Source: Flexibacter flexilis DSM 6793
GTDB taxonomy: Bacteria; Bacteroidota; Bacteroidia; Cytophagales; Flexibacteraceae
Direction: 5' to 3'
NCBI RefSeq assembly: GCF_900112255.1
Contig: NZ_FOLE01000003.1
Span: 186,001-250,000 of the forward strand
DNA length: 64,000 nt
Shown in pieces: positions 43,101 through 50,483 of this stretch (the stretch's first letter is position 1; every line of letters starts with the position of its first letter). The notes under the pieces were generated by a model, which saw only the letters and a list, made by a program, of their open reading frames with translations, had not been told where the DNA came from and did no database searches. The translations under genes were made by a program, and so were the position numbers.

Positions 43101-43601
43101 AATGCATATGCTTGGTTGTTGCAAGATGGTACGATTAGAGATTTTGAAACAGGAACGAAACCTTATGTTTACTTCTATAGGGCTACTACCCTAAAAGCTG
43201 CTGGATACTTTGTGAAAGTTCTTCATAGAAATCACTTACCAATATTTAGTGCAGACTCTGTTAAGTTAGTGGCTAGTCCGAGTGAGTTGGGTGCTACTTT
43301 GCAGACTGGTTTCTTGAATATGACTCAGCCCAATTTAATATTTAAAGCAAACCCTAACGCTAGTTTGGGGGCTAAGTTACTGAACGGAAAAGCAGCAATG
43401 ATTGCAGCAGATGTTTATAAAGGAACTATCAATGAGGTAAATACAGCTGATTACGATATGGTTAGTCGTGCTGTATTTTTAGCCCCAGCATCTCCAATAT
43501 ATACAAGTGAAGATGTGAATATGAATGGCAAAGTAGATGTAGCTGACGTATTTTTTGCTAACAGGCAAAATGCGAGAGTTTATTATTCTACGATTCCATA
43601 G
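40182..43601 (+). CDS. Large secreted protein with Ig/PKD-like domains
   Basis: This 1139-residue exported protein has signal peptide MKQFFLFGKACLLLIGLMCFSSKAFAQ (about 1-27). The N-terminal unit (about 28-170; LSLQQQVLSGSLVVDIKVKK, VDLVLNVNPDLL) resembles that of the next gene's product. Several Ig/PKD-like units follow, each with a core such as SYVWSVNP, SYSWRVIP, SYQWSIS or SYVWTIIPTEAG. From about 885 (NLNVLLEGAYSSSIGKM, then GYFVKVLHRNHLP) it matches a C-terminal module I recall from Bacteroidota secreted proteins, ending in a Ca-loop-like EDVNMNGKVDVADVFF. No type A or B T9SS sorting domain is seen. Codon use is AT-richer than in the other T9SS gene at 18265. Confidence 0.75.
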   Translation: MKQFFLFGKACLLLIGLMCFSSKAFAQAINYELSLQQQVLSGSLVVDIKVKKTGGADAALGNVDLVLNVNPDLLNALAATKDAAGDGLWDNGNSAANYNDMTIEKGDGFVKLKIRRRVPGAGGVNIPSNLAQVGRIKFPIIDCNSNGRAVWSQDEVVLARWDSTEIKDNSNAGVATFINPELMPLRAVGLPTTFTTSATTICNTAALSMTAPSGFSSYSFYKKTGTADPKLLKTQSSNTFTYTPTIASSSTYWLDGDTVYSVYSNGYCLYTTDKVVLTVHSKLSMPPVPTSSVSLATGFCGASPIPNTTFTIPAQATATSYVWSVNPAQGGSIVSNGSNSVEIDWNESYTGKVYITVYAVNICGDGVSSSPAVARISATAPNKPNAPSNTNFTSTDVICINNTLNNVYRTDTVANVASYSWRVIPTDAVNSQPVGTISGAFAQSVISWNRKYQGTTATIFVKANNGCGSSVEDSIKIQLQPLPPKANKPQGDSVIFCQKRVAYTTTYTVDPIPGIAATNGYRWYVLNDATGAILTGATAPATSTPSVTITWPSNFSGKARVVVGGFSAACQLTTATNPYSFAAAAAGRSMGDTGVLVVTVKPLPAKPANIKGIRGFCNTVPIASTTYSVGKVLGATSYQWSISSSLSAQGAVITGTDTSAILTFGPTTNGGLYTVRVRGFNDCGVGPWSPAFNIQVNDAPPGPATPLLGNKIVCAATPSTLYATGSADAASYVWTIIPTEAGTFIPKNDTSAIDEDSVMVQWSPTYVGGVRVTATPINGCGSATVATDTITVAPLPVVVAGSNVVIPLGSQYSLGGSPTATSGTPPYTYVWSAVAGSLANVTQLSSINDANPVFTPTVAGTYRFAIDVTDFNNCKAVRSIITLTVRASYLCNLNVLLEGAYSSSIGKMHDSLFVASTAGGILKDFEKYGNAAPAGFSEMSSGYSLPIQTGNNVVDVITVQLYRDSISGAALVENAYAWLLQDGTIRDFETGTKPYVYFYRATTLKAAGYFVKVLHRNHLPIFSADSVKLVASPSELGATLQTGFLNMTQPNLIFKANPNASLGAKLLNGKAAMIAADVYKGTINEVNTADYDMVSRAVFLAPASPIYTSEDVNMNGKVDVADVFFANRQNARVYYSTIP

Positions 43602-43652
43602 ATATCTATCACTTAATAAGTTATAATGTTTAACATAAGATTAAAAAAAGAG

Positions 43653-45587
43653 ATGAAGTTTTTTCATAAAAATATTCTTGCCACTCTTCTTATATGTATG
43701 GTATCTATTGGTCATGCTTACGCACAAAGACTTGATCTGCGTATAGACCAAAGTATTGATGCTAACTCAGATACACTCTTTGTTAGTGTTTTGTTGAAGA
43801 AGTCGCAAAGTAATGCAGATGTCAGATTAGGAGCTTCAGATTTCCTCATTAATTTGAATACCAATGCGTTGGATACGGCCAATATGGTGATTAAAGAAAA
43901 TGGCTTATGGTCTTCTGCTAATAATCCCTTTTATGCGAATCCTGTAGTTTCTGCAGGTGTTGGCAGCTTCATTAACTTAAGGGTTTTGAGAAATTATTCT
44001 TCAGTGGATACTTTAGGTTCTTTGGTTTCTGGTTCGTATAAGTTAGTAGCTAAGATTGCTATCCCGATTAAGCCTGGACATTGCCAAGATACAAGTAATG
44101 TTTCGTGGAGAGGTTATGCGAGTGCTACTAAGGCGCAGGGCGTGCTCAGAAGAGATAATGGCACAATATGGTTGTCATCAAACATATCTCAATTAGTTTC
44201 TTCTCTTGTATTTCCGCTTCATTATGAGTTGGGAGAGCCTGTTATATCAGCAGAAGCCAAGCCTAATGGTATTTTGTATCGTTGGAGTCCTGTAGAAAAT
44301 GCAGTAGGCTATGGTTTTGCGCTAAATGGAACATCTAACTGGATTGATACGATTAGTGCTACTCGCAATTATTTATTTATTCCTCTCGCTTTTGGAGACT
44401 CTACTAGTTTTGCATTAAGAGCTCTTGGTGGTTGCGATACCGCTTATTCTGATACGCTTGGTAAAAAAACAATTCCTTGTACAACGATTACAAGTAATGT
44501 AGTTGCTTCTGCATCTTCTATTTGTGCAGGTATCCCCCTGACCGTTACTGCTAATCATACTTATGCAAACGGCTTGGTTTCTTTTGATGGTGGGTTAACC
44601 TTTGTAACGAAGAAAGACTCTGTATTTTCTCTAATAAAATCAGATACGACTATTAATGTGATGGTTAAAGATAGTTTTGGTTGTAGCTCAGCAATTATTC
44701 CTATCACTGTTACACTCAAAACGTCAGTAGTGCCAACGGCAGAAATCGCGGCTATCAATACTAATTCTTGTACCAACCAGTCTATTATTTTGAATGGTAC
44801 TGCTACAGGAGGAACCGAACAGAATCCGTTAACAATTTTATGGACTACCACTGGTTTGGGTGTAATTTCTAATGCTAATACATTAAATGCAACTTATACG
44901 CCAAGTCCGTTAGATGCTGGAAATATTGAATTTAAACTTTCGGCAAGTAATGAATGTAAAAACACTGAAGTTACGACATCAACTACGATGACCTTCTCGC
45001 CTGATGCTGGAGTTGTTTATTATGTTCAAAGTAGTGATGGTAGCAAATATTTTTCTCCAGCCAAATCATTTGTAACAGAGCCAGTTTATTTTGAAATACA
45101 GAATGCAAGTAGTGCAGCCAAGTATAGATGGTCTTTTGGTACTGGAAATGTTGCTGATACGTCAGTCAATGCGAATACTTCCTTTGCGTTTACTGCTGCG
45201 GGGACATATCAAGTAAAAGTGAAAGTATCAAACATTGATGGTTCTGTGCCCGCTTGTCCTGATTCTACGATTATTACGATTGTAGTAGAAAAATCAAACT
45301 CGCTATATGTTCCTAACGTATTTTCGCCGTATGCAACTAATGCAGCAGACCGTACGCTTCGTGTGTTTGGTTATATCGCGGCAGACGGATTTGAAATGGT
45401 TGTTTACAATCGTTGGGGAGCTGAGGTTTTCAAAACATCTGATGTAACAGAAGCTAAAAAAGGCTGGAATGGCGGAAAAGATAACGGAAGTGAGTTACCA
45501 CAAGGTACTTATACTTACTCCATCAAAGGGAAATTCTTAGATGGTACGTCATTTGATAAAGTTGGTACTGTGGCACTTATCCGATAA
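43653..45587 (+). CDS. Secreted protein with T9SS type B (gliding-associated) C-terminus
   Basis: This 644-residue protein begins MKFFHKNILATLLICMVSIGHAYAQ (signal peptide); an ATG at 43626 would add nine charged residues and is less likely. The N-terminal region (RLDLRIDQSIDANSDTLFVSVLLKK) resembles that of its upstream neighbour. Ig/PKD-like segments follow. The last 100 residues (YVPNVFSPYATN, FEMVVYNRWGAEVFKT, GTYTYSIKGKFLDG) are a CHU_C/gliding-motility-associated type B sorting domain. Type B cargo needs a dedicated PorP/SprF partner, and one is encoded 34 nt downstream. It likely forms part of a surface adhesin. Confidence 0.85.
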   Translation: MKFFHKNILATLLICMVSIGHAYAQRLDLRIDQSIDANSDTLFVSVLLKKSQSNADVRLGASDFLINLNTNALDTANMVIKENGLWSSANNPFYANPVVSAGVGSFINLRVLRNYSSVDTLGSLVSGSYKLVAKIAIPIKPGHCQDTSNVSWRGYASATKAQGVLRRDNGTIWLSSNISQLVSSLVFPLHYELGEPVISAEAKPNGILYRWSPVENAVGYGFALNGTSNWIDTISATRNYLFIPLAFGDSTSFALRALGGCDTAYSDTLGKKTIPCTTITSNVVASASSICAGIPLTVTANHTYANGLVSFDGGLTFVTKKDSVFSLIKSDTTINVMVKDSFGCSSAIIPITVTLKTSVVPTAEIAAINTNSCTNQSIILNGTATGGTEQNPLTILWTTTGLGVISNANTLNATYTPSPLDAGNIEFKLSASNECKNTEVTTSTTMTFSPDAGVVYYVQSSDGSKYFSPAKSFVTEPVYFEIQNASSAAKYRWSFGTGNVADTSVNANTSFAFTAAGTYQVKVKVSNIDGSVPACPDSTIITIVVEKSNSLYVPNVFSPYATNAADRTLRVFGYIAADGFEMVVYNRWGAEVFKTSDVTEAKKGWNGGKDNGSELPQGTYTYSIKGKFLDGTSFDKVGTVALIR

Positions 45588-45621
45588 GCTCAATTTCTGT
45601 ATTTTCCAAAATAAGTTGAAA

Positions 45622-46662
45622 ATGAAAAACATTAACAAATATATCATAATGGTTTTGGGGTTGAGCTTTTTAGCTAGCTATGCTTATGCTCAAGATGCCC
45701 AGTTTTCTCAATATTACGCCTCTTCCTTGTACCTTAATCCTGCAATGGTTGGCATAGAACATGACCTTACTTTCAGTACAGCCTATCGTTCGCAATGGCG
45801 TGGTGCTGCAAAGCCATACACGACCAACCAAGTGTCTGCCATTATTCCATTGCTTGCAGGTGTATCCAAAAGACACCCTGTGGGTGGAATTGGTGTGTCT
45901 GTATTCAATGACCAAAGTGGTGATGCTGCACTAAGAACTACGGGTGCAAACCTTAGCTTTGCTTATACTAAAAGTCTGAGGAGCGATTTGAGTCGTTTCT
46001 CTATTGCGGGTCAAGTGGGCGTTATCCAAAAAAATATTGATTTTACAAATGCTGAATGGGGTTCGTATTATAATGATTTGGGCTACACTAACCCTACAAG
46101 TTTCACAGGTACAGGTATCAGCAACAGTAAACTAATGCCTGACGTATCGTTGGGTGCTATGTGGAGTTTCAACCCTACACATAACTATTTCCGTTCAGGC
46201 TTAAGTGGTTATTTGGGCGTGGCAGCTATGCACGTGAATCAACCAAATGAATCGTTGGTGGAAGGTTATCAGAGTGCCATGCCAATGGCTTTTAAAGCAC
46301 ATGGTGGCTTGGAGTTTCACATGTCTCCAAAACTTAACGTAGGCCCAAGTTTTTTGTTTGTCTCACAAGGGAAAGCCTCACAAGTAAATGCAGGAGCTTA
46401 TTTGAACTATCGAATTGTTGAAAATCCCTTTAGTCCGTTGGCTAACAGCGACTTGATTTTTGGTACTTGGTACAGATTGCAGGACGCCTTTATTTTTGCC
46501 ACAGGTATTACCAACAATAACTTTACCTTAGGCGTGAGCTACGACATGAATGCTTCATCGCTCAGAACCAATACCAACGCACGCGGAGCTTATGAAATAA
46601 CACTTGCTATCCGCAATGCACGCGAGAAAAAACGTAAACGTTTCGATACACCTCGTATATAG
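45622..46662 (+). CDS. PorP/SprF-family T9SS outer-membrane protein
   Basis: This 346-residue beta-barrel protein has a signal peptide ending ASYAYAQ and the family start DAQFSQYYASSLYLNPAMVG. Typical later segments are YRSQWRG, PVGGIGVSVFNDQSGD and YDMNASSLRTNTNARGAYEITL. SprF-type proteins accompany type B T9SS substrates, bind the PorE/SprE machinery and help export or anchor their cargo. The position directly after the type B cargo gene fits. An ATG at 45541 lies inside the previous gene and is rejected. Confidence 0.92.
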   Translation: MKNINKYIIMVLGLSFLASYAYAQDAQFSQYYASSLYLNPAMVGIEHDLTFSTAYRSQWRGAAKPYTTNQVSAIIPLLAGVSKRHPVGGIGVSVFNDQSGDAALRTTGANLSFAYTKSLRSDLSRFSIAGQVGVIQKNIDFTNAEWGSYYNDLGYTNPTSFTGTGISNSKLMPDVSLGAMWSFNPTHNYFRSGLSGYLGVAAMHVNQPNESLVEGYQSAMPMAFKAHGGLEFHMSPKLNVGPSFLFVSQGKASQVNAGAYLNYRIVENPFSPLANSDLIFGTWYRLQDAFIFATGITNNNFTLGVSYDMNASSLRTNTNARGAYEITLAIRNAREKKRKRFDTPRI

Positions 46663-46687
46663 GTTCTGAACACTTACAAAATACGGA

Positions 46688-46724
46688 AGCCGCTCATATC
46701 GTTTTGGATAGAGCGGCTTTTTTT
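46688..46724 (+). terminator. Intrinsic terminator after the SprF-like gene
   Basis: GCCGCTC (46689-46695) pairs with GAGCGGC (46711-46717), extended by TATC/GATA after a one-base bulge, followed by TTTTTTT. Confidence 0.85.
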
Positions 46725-46804
46725 ATTATCTTTTCAAACCCAAATACACCAAGAAAATTAAACCTCACCTTTTATTGTTAGTTTTTACTTAAAATGAAAA
46801 TGCC

Positions 46805-47902
46805 ATGAACAATTCCAATGTCTCTTGGTTGGGAAAAAACACCCCGTACATTATTGCTGGCCCTTGCAGTGCCGAAACAGAAGAACAGGTACTACAAACT
46901 GCCCACGAATTAGCAAAAGACCCGCGTATTACCGCGTTTCGAGCTGGTATTTGGAAACCCCGAACGCGCCCGAATAATTTTGAAGGACATGGCACAATGG
47001 CTTTACCTTGGTTGCAACGCGTAAAAGCCGAGACAGGCTTGCCTGTTTGTACGGAAGTGGCCAATGCCGCGCACGTAGAAGACTGTCTCAAACATGGTGT
47101 TGATATACTTTGGATTGGTGCAAGAACGACCGTAAATCCGTTTTCGGTACAAGAAATTGCTGATGCACTGCGCGGTACGGATATTCCCGTGATGGTCAAA
47201 AACCCCGTAACGCCAGATTTACAACTTTGGTTGGGAGCAATTGAGCGTTTGCACAATGTGGGTCTGACGAAAATTGCGGCGATTCATCGCGGTTTTAGTT
47301 CTTTGGAAAAAACAGCGTATCGCAATGCGCCTTTGTGGTCGTTGGCCATTGATTTTAGAGTTCAGATGCCCGAAATTCCGATGATTTGCGACCCAAGCCA
47401 CATTGCAGGCAAAGCCAATTTACTTTCGGAAGTTTCGCAAATGGCTTTAGACCTTGATATGGCTGGCTTGATGATAGAAACGCACCCCAACCCGCCTGCG
47501 GCGTGGAGCGATGCGGCGCAGCAAGTTACGCCACACGTGTTGCTTACGGAGCTATTGGCTGGCCTGACGGTGAAACAGTCAAATTCTGATGACATTGATT
47601 TTGTGATAAAAATGGAACAGTTGCGCCAACGCATTGACCATATAGACAAATCTTTGTTGCAGCTTTTGGCCGACCGCATGGAAGTTGCCCGCGAAATCGG
47701 GGTGAGCAAGCACGACCACCGCGTTACGCTTTTGCAATTGCGCCGTTGGGCTGATTTGCTTGACAAGCGTCTGGAGCAAGCCAAAGCCCTGCAATTGTCT
47801 GACAAATTGATTGAACAATTGTACAATCTTATTCACCAAGAAGCGATTCTTACGCAAAAAGATGCGGCTTTGTCGCAAAAAGATAAAGCGAAGTCTTTAT
47901 AA
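46805..47902 (+). CDS. DAHP synthase / chorismate mutase fusion
   Basis: This 365-residue enzyme covers two steps of aromatic amino acid synthesis. Residues about 1-260 are a type I-beta 3-deoxy-7-phosphoheptulonate synthase, with AGPCSAETEEQ at the start, FRAGIWKPRTRP, WIGARTTVNPF, MVKNPV and metal-site MICDPSHIAGK. Residues about 275-355 are an AroQ-type chorismate mutase helix bundle (MEQLRQRIDHIDKSLLQLLADRMEVAREIG). In such fusions the mutase domain commonly makes the synthase sensitive to prephenate (family knowledge). It is a single gene between terminators. Confidence 0.93.
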   Translation: MNNSNVSWLGKNTPYIIAGPCSAETEEQVLQTAHELAKDPRITAFRAGIWKPRTRPNNFEGHGTMALPWLQRVKAETGLPVCTEVANAAHVEDCLKHGVDILWIGARTTVNPFSVQEIADALRGTDIPVMVKNPVTPDLQLWLGAIERLHNVGLTKIAAIHRGFSSLEKTAYRNAPLWSLAIDFRVQMPEIPMICDPSHIAGKANLLSEVSQMALDLDMAGLMIETHPNPPAAWSDAAQQVTPHVLLTELLAGLTVKQSNSDDIDFVIKMEQLRQRIDHIDKSLLQLLADRMEVAREIGVSKHDHRVTLLQLRRWADLLDKRLEQAKALQLSDKLIEQLYNLIHQEAILTQKDAALSQKDKAKSL

Positions 47903-47913
47903 GTCAAATAAAT

Positions 47914-47943
47914 GGGGTTTGTCGAGAGGCAAATCCCTTTTTG
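47914..47943 (+). terminator. Likely terminator after the DAHP synthase gene
   Basis: GGGGTTTG (47914-47921) pairs with CAAATCCC (47930-47937) with one G-T pair and an 8-nt loop, then TTTTTG. Confidence 0.7.
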
Positions 47944-47963
47944 TTTGGTTTTTGGTACAAAGA

Positions 47964-47995
47964 TTTGTTTGGCGCGTTTAGAAACCTTAAATTTG
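47964..47995 (+). promoter_or_regulatory. Predicted promoter for nusB
   Basis: TTTG at 47964-47967 is followed after 20 nt by TAAATTTG at 47988-47995, matching the Bacteroidota consensus. The start codon lies about 50 nt downstream at 48046. Confidence 0.65.
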
Positions 47996-48045
47996 CACCC
48001 CGAAATCAAGCTCATTGAAATATTGTTTCTTTATTTAATAAAATA

Positions 48046-49218
48046 ATGCTCAACCGACGACTGCTACGAATAAAGGCGATGCAAGCCTTGTACGCTTTCA
48101 AACAGGCCGAAAAATCGGGTTACGATGTAGCCCGCGACCTCATTGGCGAATCTTTTGAACAATTGGCACTGGTAGAAGGCCGTGACATCATTCTTCCCGA
48201 AAAGCAAACCGCTATTGGCGTGGCTCTTTTCGACGAAGCTTTTAAAAGTGGTCGTATGCCTGCCGACATCGAACACCCAGAGGCGCGCCGCGAAGCTGCC
48301 GCAGCTTTTGAGTATTATCTGAAACAATTACAAAAAGATCGCGACTTTGTTGGCCGCAACATGGTCTTAGAAGCTGAAAAAATCTACAAACATTACGTTT
48401 CTGTGTTGGCACTTACCTTGGCGTTGGCCGAGCAAGTGCAAATGGAAGAAGATGAAAAAACGCAAATGCACATCAAACCTGCGCCGCTGCCAGGTTATAT
48501 GCTCAAATTGCATACAAACACGATTTTGCAGACGTTGCGCGACTTCAAACCTTACGAAGATGAGCGTATCCGCCAAGACGTAACTTGGGAAGATACCGAA
48601 AACGCCGCTTTTGTACGCAAGCTTTACCGCGACAGCCTCAAAAACGACGAACGTTATCAAGAATATATAGCTGCCAAGCAAGTAAGTCCCGAAGAAGAGG
48701 AGAAAATTTTAAGACATATTGCCAAAAATATTATCCTCAAAAACGAATTGACCAAAGTATTTTTTGAGGAAGACGATATTACTTGGAACGAAGACCGCGA
48801 CGTTATTTTTAGTATGGTTTCCAAAACGTTCAAATCTGCTGCTGCTGGCCAGCCCGAAATGGCTGCACTTTCGCCCGACTGGGTCGAAGACCGCCAGTTT
48901 TTCAGAGATTTGTATTCGCTCACACTCAGCCACGAGAAAGAGCACGAGCCACTTATCGCTACAAAACTTCAAAACTGGGACATGAGCCGCGTGGCCACTA
49001 CCGACAGCATTATGTTGCACATGGCCTTGACCGAAATGCTTTATTTCCCAAGTATTCCCGTAAAAGCCACCATCAACGAATATTTGGAGTTGGCCAAAGT
49101 TTACAGCACGCCACAGAGCAAGCAGTTTATTAACGGGGTGCTCGATGCGCTTTCGGCGGAACTTACAACTGCTGGCCGAATTAAGAAAAGCGGTAGAGGT
49201 CTTATTGATAATCAATAG
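48046..49218 (+). CDS. nusB: Transcription antitermination factor NusB (long form)
   Basis: NusB binds boxA RNA with NusE (S10) for antitermination, mainly on rRNA operons. This 390-residue protein is the long Bacteroidota form: standard NusB has about 140 residues. The N-terminal MLNRRLLRIKAMQALYAF is the typical first helix. The NusB core is completed at the C-terminus by WDMSRVATTDSIMLHMALTEML, then SIPVKATINEYLELAKVYS and QFINGVLDAL. The long middle part (about 60-280) is charged and helical; its role is unknown. It is followed by a very strong terminator. Confidence 0.88.
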   Translation: MLNRRLLRIKAMQALYAFKQAEKSGYDVARDLIGESFEQLALVEGRDIILPEKQTAIGVALFDEAFKSGRMPADIEHPEARREAAAAFEYYLKQLQKDRDFVGRNMVLEAEKIYKHYVSVLALTLALAEQVQMEEDEKTQMHIKPAPLPGYMLKLHTNTILQTLRDFKPYEDERIRQDVTWEDTENAAFVRKLYRDSLKNDERYQEYIAAKQVSPEEEEKILRHIAKNIILKNELTKVFFEEDDITWNEDRDVIFSMVSKTFKSAAAGQPEMAALSPDWVEDRQFFRDLYSLTLSHEKEHEPLIATKLQNWDMSRVATTDSIMLHMALTEMLYFPSIPVKATINEYLELAKVYSTPQSKQFINGVLDALSAELTTAGRIKKSGRGLIDNQ

Positions 49219-49225
49219 TTTATAT

Positions 49226-49270
49226 AAAGCGATAAAGTTTGCGACAACCCGCAATTTTATCGCTTTTGCT
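49226..49270 (+). terminator. Intrinsic terminator after nusB
   Basis: AAAGCGATAAA (49226-49236) pairs with TTTATCGCTTT (49256-49266). An inner stem TTGCG/CGCAA (49239-49243 / 49250-49254) completes the hairpin, and the outer 3' arm runs into Ts. Confidence 0.85.
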
Positions 49271-49302
49271 TATAATTTTTTTGCCCTATTTTGCCCCAAG
49301 TT

Positions 49303-49944
49303 ATGTTTATACTTACTGAAACAAATTCGATTGCTTCGCGTTTTGTAACGGAATTGCGCGACGTTACTGTTCAGACAGACTCTATGCGTTTCCGCCGCAA
49401 TATGGAGCGTATCGGCGAGGTTTTGGCCTACGAAATTTCAAAAACATTGGATTTTTCGGCAGAAACCATCCAAACGCCACTTGCACCGATTGCCGTGCAA
49501 CAACCCGAAAAACCCGTATTAGCAACGGTTTTGCGTGCAGGTTTGCCGCTTTATCAAGGTTTTCTGAATTATTTTGATGGGGCAGAAAGTGCCTTTATTG
49601 GCGCGTATCGTGCTGCACACAAAGACGACCATTCTTTTGAGGTGGCCATGGAATATTTGGCTGCGCCATCGTTAGAAGGAAAAACATTGATAATTATTGA
49701 CCCAATGCTTGCCACTGGCAAATCTTTGGTACTTTCGTATAAATCATTGCTCAACGCGGGCACGCCGAAAGCCGTACACATTGCCGCAGCCATTGGCAGC
49801 AGGGCAGGAGTGGACTATTTGTTGGCCAATATTCCGAATGCAAAACTTTGGATTGGTGCGGTAGATGAGTCGCTCAACGACCATTTTTATATTGTACCAG
49901 GTTTGGGCGACGCTGGCGATTTGGCTTACGGTTCAAAACTTTAG
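49303..49944 (+). CDS. upp: Uracil phosphoribosyltransferase
   Basis: This 213-residue enzyme salvages uracil to UMP using PRPP. The PRPP-binding loop is IIDPMLATGKSLVLS and the uracil-binding C-terminal loop is VPGLGDAGDLAYG. The N-terminal half has RRNMERIGEVLAYEISKTL and VLRAGLPLYQGFLNYFD. The start at the ATG 49303 (MFILTETNS) is preferred to an upstream TTG at 49291. It is followed after 22 nt by nuoJ, probably in the same transcript. Confidence 0.95.
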   Translation: MFILTETNSIASRFVTELRDVTVQTDSMRFRRNMERIGEVLAYEISKTLDFSAETIQTPLAPIAVQQPEKPVLATVLRAGLPLYQGFLNYFDGAESAFIGAYRAAHKDDHSFEVAMEYLAAPSLEGKTLIIIDPMLATGKSLVLSYKSLLNAGTPKAVHIAAAIGSRAGVDYLLANIPNAKLWIGAVDESLNDHFYIVPGLGDAGDLAYGSKL

Positions 49945-49966
49945 TTTTTAACTTTTTTTGGAGAAA

Positions 49967-50482
49967 ATGGGTATTTACGTTTGGCTATTTTTTGCGTTAA
50001 TGGCTGTAATTGGAGCAATAACCATGCTTTTTACACGCAATTTGATGTATGCGGCACTTTCGCTTTTGGTGGTGTTGCTTAGTGTGGCGGCATTGTATGT
50101 GCTGGCCAATGCTGAATTTTTGGCTGTAACGCAAATACTCATTTACATTGGCGCGGTGCTGGTGTTGTTGGTGCTCGGCATTATGCTCACGCCTCGCGCA
50201 GCCTCGCAGCCGCCTACTGTAACTTCTTATCAGTGGGCAATGGGCTTGTTTTTGGCGGGTTCTGTGGGCTTTTTCTTAACAAAAATTATTGCGCAAGCCG
50301 ATTTTATCCAAGACAAAGAAACCGCACGACCTGCGCCGCTACAAGAAATAGGCACAAGACTGATTACAGAACATTTGCTTACGTTTGAAGTGGCGGGTGT
50401 GCTGTTGCTCGTGGCACTGGTAGGCGCGGCGGCTTTGGCTACTTACAAATCAAAAGCTACGCAAACGGCTGATTTTGATTGA
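49967..50482 (+). CDS. nuoJ: NADH-quinone oxidoreductase subunit J (stand-alone)
   Basis: This 171-residue inner-membrane protein has five hydrophobic helices. FFALMAVIGAITMLFTRNLMYAALSLL and LYVLANAEFLAVTQILIYIGAVLVLLVLGIML are the NuoJ family core, including the conserved Glu in ANAEFLA within the third helix. It forms part of the membrane arm of complex I. Normally nuoJ sits within a nuo cluster; here no other nuo gene is in the window, and the gene follows upp by 22 nt. An upstream TTG at 49958 is less likely than the ATG. Confidence 0.85.
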   Translation: MGIYVWLFFALMAVIGAITMLFTRNLMYAALSLLVVLLSVAALYVLANAEFLAVTQILIYIGAVLVLLVLGIMLTPRAASQPPTVTSYQWAMGLFLAGSVGFFLTKIIAQADFIQDKETARPAPLQEIGTRLITEHLLTFEVAGVLLLVALVGAAALATYKSKATQTADFD

Positions 50483-50483
50483 T

